This document shows, in pieces, positions 1 through 7,252 of a stretch of 13,424 nucleotides of DNA. The translations under genes and the position numbers were made by a program. The stretch covers positions 75,976 through 89,399 of the forward strand of contig DDVW01000046.1 in assembly GCA_002345545.1 (NCBI GenBank), read 5' to 3'. The number at the start of each line of letters is the position of its first letter. Position 1 is the first letter of the stretch. This stretch comes from Stenotrophomonas sp. UBA2302 (lineage in GTDB: Bacteria > Pseudomonadota > Gammaproteobacteria > Xanthomonadales > Xanthomonadaceae). Below the pieces are notes generated by a model that was given only the letters and a program-made list of their open reading frames with translations, searched no databases and was not told the DNA's origin.

Positions 1-396
<396 letters not shown>

Positions 397-420
397 GGCA
401 AGCCTCGGAGCCATACACGG

Positions 421-455
421 AAAAAGCCGAACGGGGCTCGCCCGGCCGGCTTTTC
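421..455 (-). terminator. Rho-independent terminator after yjeT
   Basis: On the minus strand AAAAGCCG (454-447) pairs with CGGCTTTT (429-422), with a small GC-rich dyad inside the loop and a T run finishing the stem. It lies about 75 bases after the yjeT stop codon and before purA. It should end the hflK-hflC-yjeT transcript and partly insulate purA. Because the stem is A-rich on one side and T-rich on the other, it may also act weakly on the opposite strand. Confidence 0.75.
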
Positions 456-527
456 TGGATTATCCGGGTTTTGCAGCGCAACAGCCACCCCTGCACATTC
501 AGGATGACCGCGACGGCCGGTGACGGT

Positions 528-713
528 TCAGTGTCGCAGCCACCACAGCAGCGCCAGCCCCACGGCCAGTGCGATACCGCCCATCCGCCGCAATACCGGC
601 AACGGGGCATCCAGCAGCTGTTCGGCCATGCGCTTCCACGCCGCCGGGGCGGCAAACAGGAACAGCCCCTCGATCACCGCCACCAGACACAGGGCAGCCA
701 ACAGGTCTTTCAT
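528..713 (-). CDS. yjeT: Small DUF2065 (YjeT-type) membrane protein
   Basis: This 61-residue protein belongs to the DUF2065/YjeT family, small inner-membrane proteins of unknown function usually encoded between hflC and purA. It has two hydrophobic segments, at about residues 4-22 and 42-58, joined by a short charged stretch (AWKRMAEQLL). The end, LLWWLRH, is typical of the family, and the length is normal. The ATG at 713 is preceded by GGAAGAG at a good distance. The hflC stop lies 78 bases upstream and that gap contains a strong hairpin. Position next to hflKC suggests a link to FtsH-HflKC membrane quality control, but that is inference from context only. Confidence 0.85.
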   Translation of the reverse strand: MKDLLAALCLVAVIEGLFLFAAPAAWKRMAEQLLDAPLPVLRRMGGIALAVGLALLWWLRH

Positions 714-738
714 CGTCTCTTCCTTCGCCCGGAATGAA

Positions 739-767
739 ACGGGGACCGGGCAATGCCCGATCCCCGT
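739..767 (-). terminator. Hairpin between hflC and yjeT (attenuator or weak terminator)
   Basis: A 13-base stem (739-751 with 755-767) closes on a 3-base loop. The single non-Watson-Crick position is C-A on the plus strand but U-G in minus-strand RNA, so the structure is favoured in the hflKC transcript. The tail after the stem is only UUCAUU, so termination would be partial. It could reduce yjeT expression relative to hflKC or protect the hflC 3' end from decay. Confidence 0.5.
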
Positions 768-791
768 CAGGGTGACGCGTGGTCAACCGCC

Positions 792-1655
792 TCAGCGGTC
801 GTTCTTCATGTACTGCAGGAACGGATCGTTCTTGTCGAGCACGATCACGCCGTTGCCGTCGGTCATCGAGCCGCGATAGGCCTCGAGGCTGCGGTAGAAC
901 GCATAGAAGCTCGGATCGGCCGAACCGGCCTTGCCGTAGATCGCCGCGGCCTGCGCATCGCCTTCACCACGCAGCTGCTGCGCATCACGCTCGGCCTCGG
1001 CCACGATCACCGTGCTTTCGCGATCGGCCTGGGCGCGGATGGTCAGCGACTGCTCCTCGCCTTCGGCGCGCAGCTTGGCGGCTTCCTGCTTGCGCTGGGC
1101 GCGCATGCGCTCGTACACGTCGGTGATGACCTGGCTGTCGGTCGGCAGGTCGATCTGCTTGATGCGCAGGTCGATGATCTGCATGCCCAGGGTCTTCACC
1201 GCCTCGTTGATGCCGGTCAGCTGGTTGGCGATCAACTCGCTGCGGTCGCCGGACACCAGCTGCTGCAGCGTGCGCGAGTTGATCTGGTTGCGCAGCGAGT
1301 CGGTGATGATCGGTGCCAGGCGGGCGTTGGCGACCTTGCCGTCGCCGCCGGTGGCGCGGTAGTACGAGCGCACATCGGAGATGTAGCCGATGGCGAAGAA
1401 GTCGACGCTGACGTCCTTCTGCTCGGCGGTGAAGTAACGCGCCGGGGCGGTGTCCAGCACCTGGAAGCGGCGGTCGAACACCCGCACCGTCTCCACCAGC
1501 GGCACCTTGAAATGCAGGCCCGGCTTGATGTCCGAACGCACCACCTTGCCCAGGTTCAGCACCATCGCGGTCTGGTCTTCACGCACCACGTAGACCGAGC
1601 CGAGCAGGCCCAGCAGCACCACGACCAGCAGGCCGATACCAAACGAATTTTTCAT
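792..1655 (-). CDS. hflC: HflC, SPFH-family subunit of the FtsH-modulating HflKC complex
   Basis: HflC is an inner-membrane SPFH/band 7 protein. With HflK it forms a large periplasmic cage around the FtsH protease and modulates degradation of membrane and regulatory proteins. The 287-residue product has one N-terminal transmembrane segment (about residues 5-23), then the sequence YVVREDQTAMVLNLGKV that opens the band 7 domain. A long Ala/Glu/Arg-rich coiled-coil region follows (about 180-245, including ERMRAQRKQEAAKLRAEGEE). The C-terminal part contains FYAFYRSLEAY, as in HflC homologues. The ATG at 1655 overlaps the hflK stop by 4 bases (ATGA), so the two are translationally coupled and should be made in similar amounts. 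Length is close to the family norm. Nothing looks damaged. Confidence 0.96.
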   Translation of the reverse strand: MKNSFGIGLLVVVLLGLLGSVYVVREDQTAMVLNLGKVVRSDIKPGLHFKVPLVETVRVFDRRFQVLDTAPARYFTAEQKDVSVDFFAIGYISDVRSYYRATGGDGKVANARLAPIITDSLRNQINSRTLQQLVSGDRSELIANQLTGINEAVKTLGMQIIDLRIKQIDLPTDSQVITDVYERMRAQRKQEAAKLRAEGEEQSLTIRAQADRESTVIVAEAERDAQQLRGEGDAQAAAIYGKAGSADPSFYAFYRSLEAYRGSMTDGNGVIVLDKNDPFLQYMKNDR

Positions 1656-2752
1656 CGACCGGCCTCCTCACGATTTGCCGAGCGCGTGACCGTACGGTCC
1701 ACGTTGCGGATATTGCCGGTGACCGACGGCAGTGCCGGCACCACCATTTCCGGGGTCAGCTGCGGTGCATTGGCCGTCTTGCCGGCATCGGCCGGCATCG
1801 GCACGTAGATCAGCTGGCGGCCATCGCCGCCGATGACCTTGCGGTTCTCGGCCAGCACCTGCTCCACGGTTTCCAGCCACAGGCGCTTGCGGGTGACTTC
1901 CGGCGCGTTTTTGTATTCGGCCTGCAACAGGCTGAAGCGGCGTGCATCACCCTCGGCGCGGGCCACGCTGGCCTGCTTGTAACCTTCGGCGGTGGTACGG
2001 GCGCGCGAGGCCTGGCCGCGCGCTTCGGGCACCACCTTGGCGGCGTAGGCCTGGGCCTCGTTGATCAGCCGTTCCTTGACCTGCTGGGCACCGTTGACCT
2101 CGTCGAACGCCGGCTTCACTTCTTCCGGCGGACGTGCATCGGGCAGGGTCAGGCCGGTGACGGTCAGGCCGGTGTTGTAGGCCTTGAGCGAAGCCTGCAG
2201 GCGCTGCTCAGCCACCGTGGCCAGCGGACCGCGATTGTTGAGCACGGCATTGAGATCGGCACGGCCGACCTGCTCGCGCACCGCGCTCTGTGCCGACTGT
2301 TCCAGCACCTGGTCGCCATCGATGGTGCCGAACAGGTACAGGCGCGGATCGTCCACCCGATACTGCACGTTGACCGAGACGTTGACGATGTTCTCGTCAC
2401 GGGTCAGCACCGGCACGCTGCTGCTGAAGGTCTTGATCTGGGTGGCGTTGATCTTGGTCACCGATTCGATCGGCCACGGCAGCTTGAAGTTTGGGCCCGG
2501 CTGCAGGATGCGCGAGAACTGGCCGAAGCGCAGCACCACGCCACGCTGCTGCTCGCCGATCAGCTGGAAGCTGGAGAACACCACCAGCAACGCCACCGCC
2601 ACCAGCACCCAGCGCCAGACACCGCCGTCAAACAGGTCGCGCAGCGGTCCGGGCAGGCCGCCACCGCCCCAGCCTCCGCCATTGCCGCCGCGTGGCTTGC
2701 GGTTGCCCTCAGGGCGGTTTCCGCCATTGCCGCCGGGTATGTTCCAGGCCAT
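1652..2752 (-). CDS. hflK: HflK, SPFH-family subunit of the FtsH-modulating HflKC complex
   Basis: HflK partners HflC in the inner-membrane complex that regulates FtsH. The 366-residue product begins with a cytoplasmic Gly/Asn/Arg-rich tail (about residues 6-33, MAWNIPGGNGGNRPEGN at the start), a usual HflK feature. One transmembrane segment follows at about 46-62. The band 7 domain starts at GEQQRGVVLRFG (about 66-77), followed by a coiled-coil region with KERLINEAQAYAAKVVPEARG. The C-terminal part has the HflK-type LETVEQVLAENRKVI segment. A GGAG lies about 9 bases before the ATG at 2752. It is the first gene of hflK-hflC-yjeT and faces away from the reductase gene at 3047. The intervening 294 bases must hold its promoter, which I could not identify with confidence. 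Confidence 0.96.
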   Translation of the reverse strand: MAWNIPGGNGGNRPEGNRKPRGGNGGGWGGGGLPGPLRDLFDGGVWRWVLVAVALLVVFSSFQLIGEQQRGVVLRFGQFSRILQPGPNFKLPWPIESVTKINATQIKTFSSSVPVLTRDENIVNVSVNVQYRVDDPRLYLFGTIDGDQVLEQSAQSAVREQVGRADLNAVLNNRGPLATVAEQRLQASLKAYNTGLTVTGLTLPDARPPEEVKPAFDEVNGAQQVKERLINEAQAYAAKVVPEARGQASRARTTAEGYKQASVARAEGDARRFSLLQAEYKNAPEVTRKRLWLETVEQVLAENRKVIGGDGRQLIYVPMPADAGKTANAPQLTPEMVVPALPSVTGNIRNVDRTVTRSANREEAGR

Positions 2753-2812
2753 GCATGCTCCATCAGTCAGGGCCGGCGGCGGAGTGCCCGCAACTACCAG
2801 CCATCAAAAATC

Positions 2813-2824
2813 GAATCCGGATTC
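2813..2824. repeat. 12-base perfect palindrome GAATCCGGATTC upstream of hflK
   Basis: GAATCCGGATTC is a perfect 12-base palindrome, 61 bases upstream of the hflK start, in an AT-richer patch (CATCAAAAATC before it, TAACAAGG after it). Its symmetry and position are what a repressor or activator dimer site would look like. No known operator consensus is recognised. Confidence 0.35.
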
Positions 2825-2907
2825 TAACAAGGCAGGCCCTTGACCGGATCAGCACACGCGCGATTCAACCCGAATCGGCACGAATTGGTTCCGCAATGGT
2901 GCCCGGA

Positions 2908-2959
2908 CGGATGTCTCATCCGCGGCGGGCCTGCTTTCCGCTCTCCGGCAGGCGCCCGC
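2908..2959. repeat. Two adjacent inverted repeats in the hflK/acuI divergent region
   Basis: CGGATG (2908-2913) and CATCCG (2917-2922) form a 6-base stem around TCT. Directly after it, GCGGGCCTGC (2925-2934) pairs with GCAG plus GCCCGC (2948-2951, 2954-2959), a 10-base stem with a 2-base bulge and a 13-base loop. There is no T run on either side, so these are not ordinary terminators. They may be leader structures or operator dyads. GC-rich DNA makes such repeats common by chance. Confidence 0.3.
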
Positions 2960-3016
2960 GACAGCACGCCTGCATACAGATATAGGGCAGACCCGGCGTT
3001 TCCCAACCGCTATCTT
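2958..3016 (+). promoter_or_regulatory. Candidate promoters of the AcuI-type reductase gene
   Basis: Two options are visible. GCGACA (2958-2963) and TATAGG (2981-2986) are 17 bases apart. Closer to the gene, TATCTT (3011-3016) would start transcription about 24 bases before the ATG but has no good -35 match. The second lies in a 13-base string, CCGCTATCTTTGA (3007-3019), that recurs exactly in front of pilR. Neither is proven. Confidence 0.3.
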
Positions 3017-3046
3017 TGACAGCCCCGTTGCAACGCAGGCCCAGAC

Positions 3047-4042
3047 ATGTCCGTAAACAGCCCGTTTCCCGCCTTCCGCATCCACAACGACGATGCCGGC
3101 TACCGCAGTGGCCTGGAGCAGGTCACGCTGGACCAGCTCAGTCCCGGCGAGGTGGTGATCCGCGCCCGCTGGTCCTCGGTCAACTACAAGGACGCGCTGG
3201 CCGGTACCGGCAAGGGCAAGATCCTGCGCCGCTTTCCGCTGATTGGCGGCATCGACGTGGCCGGTGAGGTGGTGGCCTCGACCGATCCCGCCTTCCGCGA
3301 GGGCGACCACGTCCTCACCACCGGTTGCGGCCTGAGCGAAACCCGTGATGGCGGCTACAGCCACTACGTACGGCTGGAATCGAAGTGGGTGATCCCGCTG
3401 CCCGCCGGGCTGTCGCTGCGCGAGTCGATGGTGCTGGGCACGGCCGGTTTCACCGCCGCGCTGGCGCTGCTGCGGATGAAGGAGAATCGTCAGTCGCCCG
3501 CACACGGCCCACTGGCGGTGACCGGCGCCACCGGCGGGGTCGGTTCGCTGGCGGTGGATATCTTCAGCCGCGCCGGTTTCGAGGTGCATGCGATCAGCGG
3601 CAAGGCCGAGGCGGTGGATTACCTGACCACGCTCGGCGCCAGCCAGGTGCTGGGCCGCGATGCACTGGCCACCACCCGGCCGATGGAATCGGCGCGTTTC
3701 GGTGGCGGCCTGGACAATGTCGGCGGGTCGATGCTGGTCAGCCTGCTCGCGCAGACCGCGCCTTACGGCAACGTCGCCTCGGCCGGGCTGGCCGCCTCCG
3801 GTGATCTGGCGATGACGGTGATGCCGTTCATCATCCGCGGCGTGTCATTGCTGGGCGTGGCTTCGGCCGGCACCGCACGCGACATCCGCCAGCAGGTCTG
3901 GCAGCACCTGGGCGATGACTGGAAACCGCGCCAGCTGGAGACGATCTGCACCCGCGAAGCCGGTCTGGCCGATCTGCCCGATGTTTTCGCGACCATGCTG
4001 GGCGGCAAGTCCTTCGGCCGCACCGTGGTGAAAATCGACTGA
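3047..4042 (+). CDS. acuI: YhdH/AcuI-family NADPH-dependent oxidoreductase (acrylyl-CoA reductase type)
   Basis: This belongs to the zinc-free medium-chain dehydrogenase/reductase (quinone oxidoreductase) family, YhdH/AcuI branch. Characterised members reduce acryloyl-CoA to propanoyl-CoA with NADPH, removing a toxic electrophile. The 331-residue length matches the family (about 325). The N-terminal GroES-like domain contains SSVNYKDALAGTGKGKI (about residues 43-59) and PLIGGIDVAGEV. The Rossmann domain contains VTGATGGVGSLAV (about 158-170), the nucleotide-binding loop. The C-terminus ends in LGGKSFGRTVVKID, as in YhdH homologues. No structural zinc cysteine cluster is visible, as expected. 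The ribosome-binding site before the ATG at 3047 is weak (GCAGG). The gene stands alone, divergent from hflK, so context gives no substrate. The family call is firm; the exact substrate is inferred. Confidence 0.88.
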   Translation: MSVNSPFPAFRIHNDDAGYRSGLEQVTLDQLSPGEVVIRARWSSVNYKDALAGTGKGKILRRFPLIGGIDVAGEVVASTDPAFREGDHVLTTGCGLSETRDGGYSHYVRLESKWVIPLPAGLSLRESMVLGTAGFTAALALLRMKENRQSPAHGPLAVTGATGGVGSLAVDIFSRAGFEVHAISGKAEAVDYLTTLGASQVLGRDALATTRPMESARFGGGLDNVGGSMLVSLLAQTAPYGNVASAGLAASGDLAMTVMPFIIRGVSLLGVASAGTARDIRQQVWQHLGDDWKPRQLETICTREAGLADLPDVFATMLGGKSFGRTVVKID

Positions 4043-4052
4043 TCCGGCACAG

Positions 4053-4086
4053 GCCGCGCCAGGTCCGGCCCGCGCGCGGCTTCACC
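4053..4086 (+). terminator. GC-rich hairpin after acuI (weak terminator candidate)
   Basis: GCCGCGC (4053-4059) pairs with GCGCGGC (4074-4080) around a 14-base loop, 10 bases after the acuI stop, followed by TTCACCTTC. The tail is only moderately T-rich, so this is a weak terminator at best. It abuts the -35 element proposed for the next gene. Confidence 0.3.
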
Positions 4087-4110
4087 TTCATACCGGACCG
4101 GCACTACACT
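4081..4110 (+). promoter_or_regulatory. Promoter of the PilH-like regulator gene
   Basis: TTCACC (4081-4086) and TACACT (4105-4110) are 18 bases apart and resemble a sigma-70 promoter. The -10 element sits in CTACACTCGC, matching the CTANNNTCGC box seen before pilS and before the gene at 13126. The predicted start falls near 4117, in a short dyad CCCCA-TCT-TGGGG (4113-4125). Confidence 0.5.
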
Positions 4111-4148
4111 CGCCCCATCTTGGGGAGACAAGGTAGTGGGGAACACAC

Positions 4149-4532
4149 ATGGCACGCATCCTGATTGTCGACGATTCACCGTCGCAGCTGATGGGCATCC
4201 AGCGCATCGTCGAGAAACTGGGACATGAGATCTTCACCGCCACCGACGGTGCGGCCGGCGTGGAGGTGGCCAAGCAGGTCCTGCCCGACCTGGTGCTGAT
4301 GGACGTGGTGATGCCCAACCTCAACGGTTTCCAGGCGACCCGCACGCTCAAGCGGGAAGCCAGCACCCGCCACATCCCGGTGGTGCTGGTGACCACCAAG
4401 GACCAGGACACCGACCGCCTGTGGGGCATGCGCCAGGGTGCCAAGGCATACATCACCAAGCCGTTCTCCGAGGTCGAGCTGTCCGAGGTGATCGAGCGGG
4501 TGTTCAACGTCGAAGAGCCGCCGACGGCCTGA
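4149..4532 (+). CDS. pilH: Stand-alone PilH-like response regulator (CheY-type receiver only)
   Basis: This 127-residue protein is a single receiver domain without an output domain. It would act by protein contact or as a phosphate sink. The acidic pocket is Asp8-Asp9 in LIVDDSPSQ, the phospho-acceptor is Asp52 in LVLMDVVMP, the conserved Thr is in VLVTTKDQ (about 82-83), and the conserved Lys104 is in YITKPF. The stretches MARILIVDDSP, NGFQATRTLKRE and VTTKDQDTDRLWGMRQGA closely recall PilH of the type IV pilus chemotaxis-like system, as I know it from Pseudomonas. The ATG at 4149 follows GGGGA at a usable distance. No pilG, pilI, pilJ or chpA lies beside it, so its partner kinase must be elsewhere. 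It is near pilS-pilR but separated from them by sucCD. The receiver call is certain; the PilH assignment is likely. Confidence 0.85.
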   Translation: MARILIVDDSPSQLMGIQRIVEKLGHEIFTATDGAAGVEVAKQVLPDLVLMDVVMPNLNGFQATRTLKREASTRHIPVVLVTTKDQDTDRLWGMRQGAKAYITKPFSEVELSEVIERVFNVEEPPTA

Positions 4533-4883
4533 GCGGCCTGCCCGGGCTTGCCTCAAAGCGCACGCCATTGCCGGGCACGCCGTGCCTGCAGGCTGCCACC
4601 GACCGCGTGGCAGCATTCCGTGCAAGCCTCCAGACGGGCAGTGGAAAACACGCAGCGCCCGCCAGAACCCGGCGGGTGAGCCGTGTTGTAAATCCACTCA
4701 ACGCCGGGTATCGGCAACCGTTATGGGCGCCGAAAGCAGGCAACGCCCCGCTAAGGGTCACGCGGTAGCAACCCTCCGGATCGGACGGCTGCGCATCGGG
4801 GAAAAGTGGCGCAGCTGTTGATCCGGAAAGCCGCATGACGCTGCCGTGCCACCACCCGACTCCACGTCTCGCCCTCGCCCAAC
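4533..4883. other. Non-coding stretch with a chain of strong inverted repeats (candidate structured RNA)
   Basis: No credible gene lies in these 351 bases. Five dyads follow one another. CGGGCAC/GTGCCTG (4572-4588, one G-T pair) has a 3-base loop. GCTGCCAC/GTGGCAGC (4592-4614) is perfect with a 7-base loop. A composite hairpin at 4640-4698 has three stacked arms: AGTGGA/TCCACT, AACACG/CGTGTT and CCCGCC/GGCGGG. GGGCG/CGCCC spans 4725-4748. A long hairpin spans 4775-4827. The region sits between the 3' ends of a plus-strand and a minus-strand gene. I recognise no known RNA family. It could be a small RNA, a long structured 3' UTR of the pilH-like gene, or decayed repeats. Confidence 0.4.
4775..4827 (+). 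repeat. 19-base-pair hairpin with one bulge, favoured in plus-strand RNA
   Basis: TCCGGATC (4775-4782) pairs perfectly with GATCCGGA (4820-4827). After a bulged G4783, bases 4784-4794 pair with 4809-4819. Two pairs in the inner arm are G-U in plus-strand RNA but would be C-A mismatches on the minus strand. The 14-base loop (4795-4808) is purine-rich and contains GGGGAAAAG. There is no T run after the stem, so it is not a standard terminator. Confidence 0.5.
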
Positions 4884-4917
4884 AAAAAATGCCAGCCAGG
4901 AATCCCTGACTGGCATT
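4884..4917 (-). terminator. Rho-independent terminator of sucCD
   Basis: On the minus strand AATGCCAG-T-CAGG (4917-4905) pairs with CCTG-G-CTGGCATT (4900-4888) around a 4-base loop. The U-G position is a pair only in minus-strand RNA. A run of six T follows, counted from the stem end (4889-4884), then GTT. It lies about 40 bases after the sucD stop. This is the clearest terminator in the window. On the plus strand the tail is weak. Confidence 0.9.
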
Positions 4918-4957
4918 GCTTCATGCGAAGCCTTTCGTCAACGCCTCAGCCCGTCGA

Positions 4958-5833
4958 TTACTTGACCAGCTTGGCAATGGCGGCACCCAGGTCGCCCGGC
5001 GAACGCACGGTGACGACGCCGGCCGCTTCCATCGCGGCGAACTTGCCTTCCGCGGTGCCCTTGCCGCCCGAGGCGATCGCACCGGCGTGACCCATGCGCT
5101 TGCCGGCCGGAGCCGAGGCGCCGGCGATGAAGCCGACCACCGGCTTCTTCACGAACTGCTTGATGTATTCGGCACCGGCTTCCTCGGCGTCGCCGCCGAT
5201 TTCGCCGACCATGATGATGCCTTCGGTCTGCGGATCTTCGTTGAACAGCTTCAGGCAGTCGACGAAGTTCAGGCCGTTGATCGGGTCGCCGCCGATGCCG
5301 ATGCAGGTGGACTGGCCCAGGCCGACTTCAGTGGTCTGCTTGACCGCTTCATAGGTCAGGGTGCCCGAACGCGACACGATGCCGATCTTGCCCGGCATGT
5401 GGATGTGGCCCGGCATGATGCCGATCTTGCACTCGCCCGGGGTGATCACGCCGGGGCAGTTCGGCCCGATCAGCACGGTGTCCGGATGGGTACGGGTCAG
5501 CACATTCTTCACGCGCAGCATGTCCAGCACCGGAATGCCCTCGGTGATGCAGACGATGACCTTGATACCGGCCGCCGCGGCTTCCAGGATCGCGTCGGCG
5601 GCGAATGCCGGCGGCACGTAGATGACCGAGGCGTCGGCGCCGGTGCTCTGCACGGCATCGGCCACGGTGTTGAACACCGGCAGCTCAAGGTGGGTGGTGC
5701 CGCCCTTGCCCGGGGTCACGCCGCCGACAACCTTGGTGCCGTACTCGATCATCTGGGTGGCGTGGAAGGTGCCCTGCTGGCCGGTGAAGCCCTGCACGAT
5801 CACCTTGGTGTTCTTGTTGATCAAAACGCTCAT
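4958..5833 (-). CDS. sucD: Succinyl-CoA synthetase, alpha subunit
   Basis: SucD, with SucC, interconverts succinyl-CoA and succinate with substrate-level ATP or GTP formation in the TCA cycle. The alpha subunit binds CoA and carries the phosphohistidine. The 291-residue product starts [21 protein letters not shown], containing the CoA-binding loop [10 protein letters not shown] (about residues 15-24). [17 protein letters not shown] and [11 protein letters not shown] follow, and the active-site His is at about residue 249 in RMGHAGAI. Length equals the family norm. It begins 25 bases after the sucC stop and is followed by a strong terminator, so sucC-sucD form a two-gene operon. Neither sucA nor sucB is adjacent, unlike the E. 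coli arrangement. Confidence 0.98.
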   Translation of the reverse strand: MSVLINKNTKVIVQGFTGQQGTFHATQMIEYGTKVVGGVTPGKGGTTHLELPVFNTVADAVQSTGADASVIYVPPAFAADAILEAAAAGIKVIVCITEGIPVLDMLRVKNVLTRTHPDTVLIGPNCPGVITPGECKIGIMPGHIHMPGKIGIVSRSGTLTYEAVKQTTEVGLGQSTCIGIGGDPINGLNFVDCLKLFNEDPQTEGIIMVGEIGGDAEEAGAEYIKQFVKKPVVGFIAGASAPAGKRMGHAGAIASGGKGTAEGKFAAMEAAGVVTVRSPGDLGAAIAKLVK

Positions 5834-5858
5834 GGGTAATTCCTTGGGGTGTCGTGGA

Positions 5859-7028
5859 TCAGGCAGCGGACTTCACAGCATCGACGATCTTCTTGGCGCC
5901 GTCGTTGATGTTGTCTGCCGGGATGATGGCCATGCCGCTGTCACGCAGCAGCTGCTTGCCCTCTTCCACGTTGGTGCCTTCCAGGCGCACCACGACCGGG
6001 ACCTTGACGCCCACTTCCTTGACCGCGGCGATGATGCCTTCGGCGATCATGTCGCAGCGGACGATGCCACCGAAGATGTTGACGAAGATGCCTTCGACCT
6101 TGTCCGAGGACAGGATCAGCTTGAACGCCTCGATCACGCGCTGCTTGTTGGCACCGCCGCCCACGTCCAGGAAGTTGGCCGGCTCGCCGCCGTTGAGCTT
6201 GATCACGTCCATGGTGGCCATGGCCAGACCGGCGCCATTGACCATGCAGCCGATGTTGCCGTCCATGGTGACGTAGTTGATGTCCAGCTCCGAGGCGATC
6301 ACTTCGGTCGGATCTTCCTGGGTCTTGTCGCGCATGGCGACCAGATCCTTGTGGCGGTAGGCGGCGTTGTCGTCGCTGTCGAACTTGCCGTCCAGCGCGT
6401 ACAGGTTGCCGTCGTCCAGGATCGCCAGCGGGTTGATTTCAACCAGCGCCAGGTCCTTTTCGTTGAACAGGCGGTACAGGTTGACCATGATGCTGGCGAA
6501 CTGGCCGGCCTGCTTGGCGGTCAGGCCCAGCTTGAAGCCGAAATCACGGCCGTGGTAGCCCTGCACGCCCTCAACGAAGTCGACGTTGAGGGTGTGGATC
6601 AGTTCCGGGGTCTCGGCGGCGACCTGCTCGATCTCCACGCCACCTTCAGAGGAGGCGATGTAGCTGATGGTCTTGGTGCCACGGTCCACCAGGATGGATA
6701 GGTACAGCTCCTTGACGATCTCGCCGGCGGTGGTCACCAGCACCAGGTTGACCGGCAGTTCGACGCCGGCGGTCTGGTAGGTGGCCATCTTGGTGCCGAG
6801 CATCTTGGCCGCAGCGGCCTTCACGTCTTCGACGGTCTTGCAGAACTTGACGCCGCCGGCCTTGCCGCGACCGCCCGCATGGATCTGTGCCTTGACCATC
6901 CAGGGGCCTGCGCCCAGCGACTGGGCAACTGCGACGGCCTCATCGGCGGTGGCTGCGACCTTGCCGGCCGGGACCGGGATGCCGTACTCGGCAAGCAGCT
7001 GTTTTGACTGGTATTCGTGGAAATTCAT
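5859..7028 (-). CDS. sucC: Succinyl-CoA synthetase, beta subunit
   Basis: SucC is the nucleotide- and succinate-binding subunit of succinyl-CoA synthetase. The 389-residue product opens with [20 protein letters not shown], the typical start of an ATP-grasp beta subunit. Visible features in order are Lys46 and GGRGKAGG (about 52-59) in the ATP-grasp domain, the metal-binding EINPL (about 197-201) and Asp213, the loop [14 protein letters not shown] (257-270), and the C-terminal ligase motif [10 protein letters not shown] (about 317-326). All expected residues are present and the length is normal. The ATG at 7028 has a modest GGTGA before it. The gene diverges from pilS across about 255 bases that hold promoters for both. 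Confidence 0.98.
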   Translation of the reverse strand: MNFHEYQSKQLLAEYGIPVPAGKVAATADEAVAVAQSLGAGPWMVKAQIHAGGRGKAGGVKFCKTVEDVKAAAAKMLGTKMATYQTAGVELPVNLVLVTTAGEIVKELYLSILVDRGTKTISYIASSEGGVEIEQVAAETPELIHTLNVDFVEGVQGYHGRDFGFKLGLTAKQAGQFASIMVNLYRLFNEKDLALVEINPLAILDDGNLYALDGKFDSDDNAAYRHKDLVAMRDKTQEDPTEVIASELDINYVTMDGNIGCMVNGAGLAMATMDVIKLNGGEPANFLDVGGGANKQRVIEAFKLILSSDKVEGIFVNIFGGIVRCDMIAEGIIAAVKEVGVKVPVVVRLEGTNVEEGKQLLRDSGMAIIPADNINDGAKKIVDAVKSAA

Positions 7029-7111
7029 GCGTCACCGTGGGAATAGGAACGACCGCACGCAATTCCTCAGTGCCCCGGCGGGGCGCCGGCATGGACCGCG
7101 GCGGGCCCACT

Positions 7112-7140
7112 ATTGTGGCCGAGCAGGCGCCGGCGCGCAA
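7112..7140 (-). promoter_or_regulatory. Probable sucCD promoter
   Basis: On the minus strand TTGCGC (7140-7135) and CACAAT (7117-7112) are exactly 17 bases apart, a plausible sigma-70 promoter. Transcription would start near 7105, leaving a leader of about 77 bases. That leader contains a GC-rich dyad, GCCCC/GGGGC (7072-7084). No riboswitch family was recognised in it. Confidence 0.45.
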
Positions 7141-7246
7141 AGAAGTCTGTACAAATCCCCTGCGGCGCGGGGTATTTCCCTGCCATTTCAGCCACTTGTC
7201 CGTGAAAATCCGCAACCCGGGAGAGCTCACAGCGGTGTCCGGCCCC

Positions 7247-7252
7247 TATACT
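7247..7252 (+). promoter_or_regulatory. Probable pilS -10 element
   Basis: TATACT lies in CTATACTCGC (7246-7255), the CTANNNTCGC form also seen before the PilH-like gene and the gene at 13126. No clear -35 match is found 16-19 bases upstream. Transcription would start near 7259, about 25 bases before the TTG start of pilS. Confidence 0.5.

Noticed and set aside
753..1808. 351-codon open frame on the plus strand opposite hflC
   Set aside because: It lies antisense to an unmistakable gene and reads as His/Asp/Leu-rich low-complexity sequence, the usual shadow of GC-rich codon bias.
2787..2805. Minus-strand TGGC...TTGC string resembling a sigma-54 promoter near hflK
   Set aside because: The GG and GC elements are 9 bases apart instead of the required 10.
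3016..3021. Perfect TTGACA -35 hexamer before acuI
   Set aside because: No -10-like hexamer lies 16-19 bases downstream; that position overlaps the start codon region.
4700..4782. Possible c-di-GMP (GEMM) or similar riboswitch, from GGCAACC, GAAAG and GGTCACGC strings
   Set aside because: The strings are not in the order or spacing of the GEMM fold and the tetraloop and receptor core is missing; the region is also not upstream of a gene on the plus strand.
4916..6701. Two long plus-strand open frames (307 and 359 codons) opposite sucD and sucC
   Set aside because: Both are mirror frames of conserved sucCD with no recognisable domains or ribosome-binding sites.
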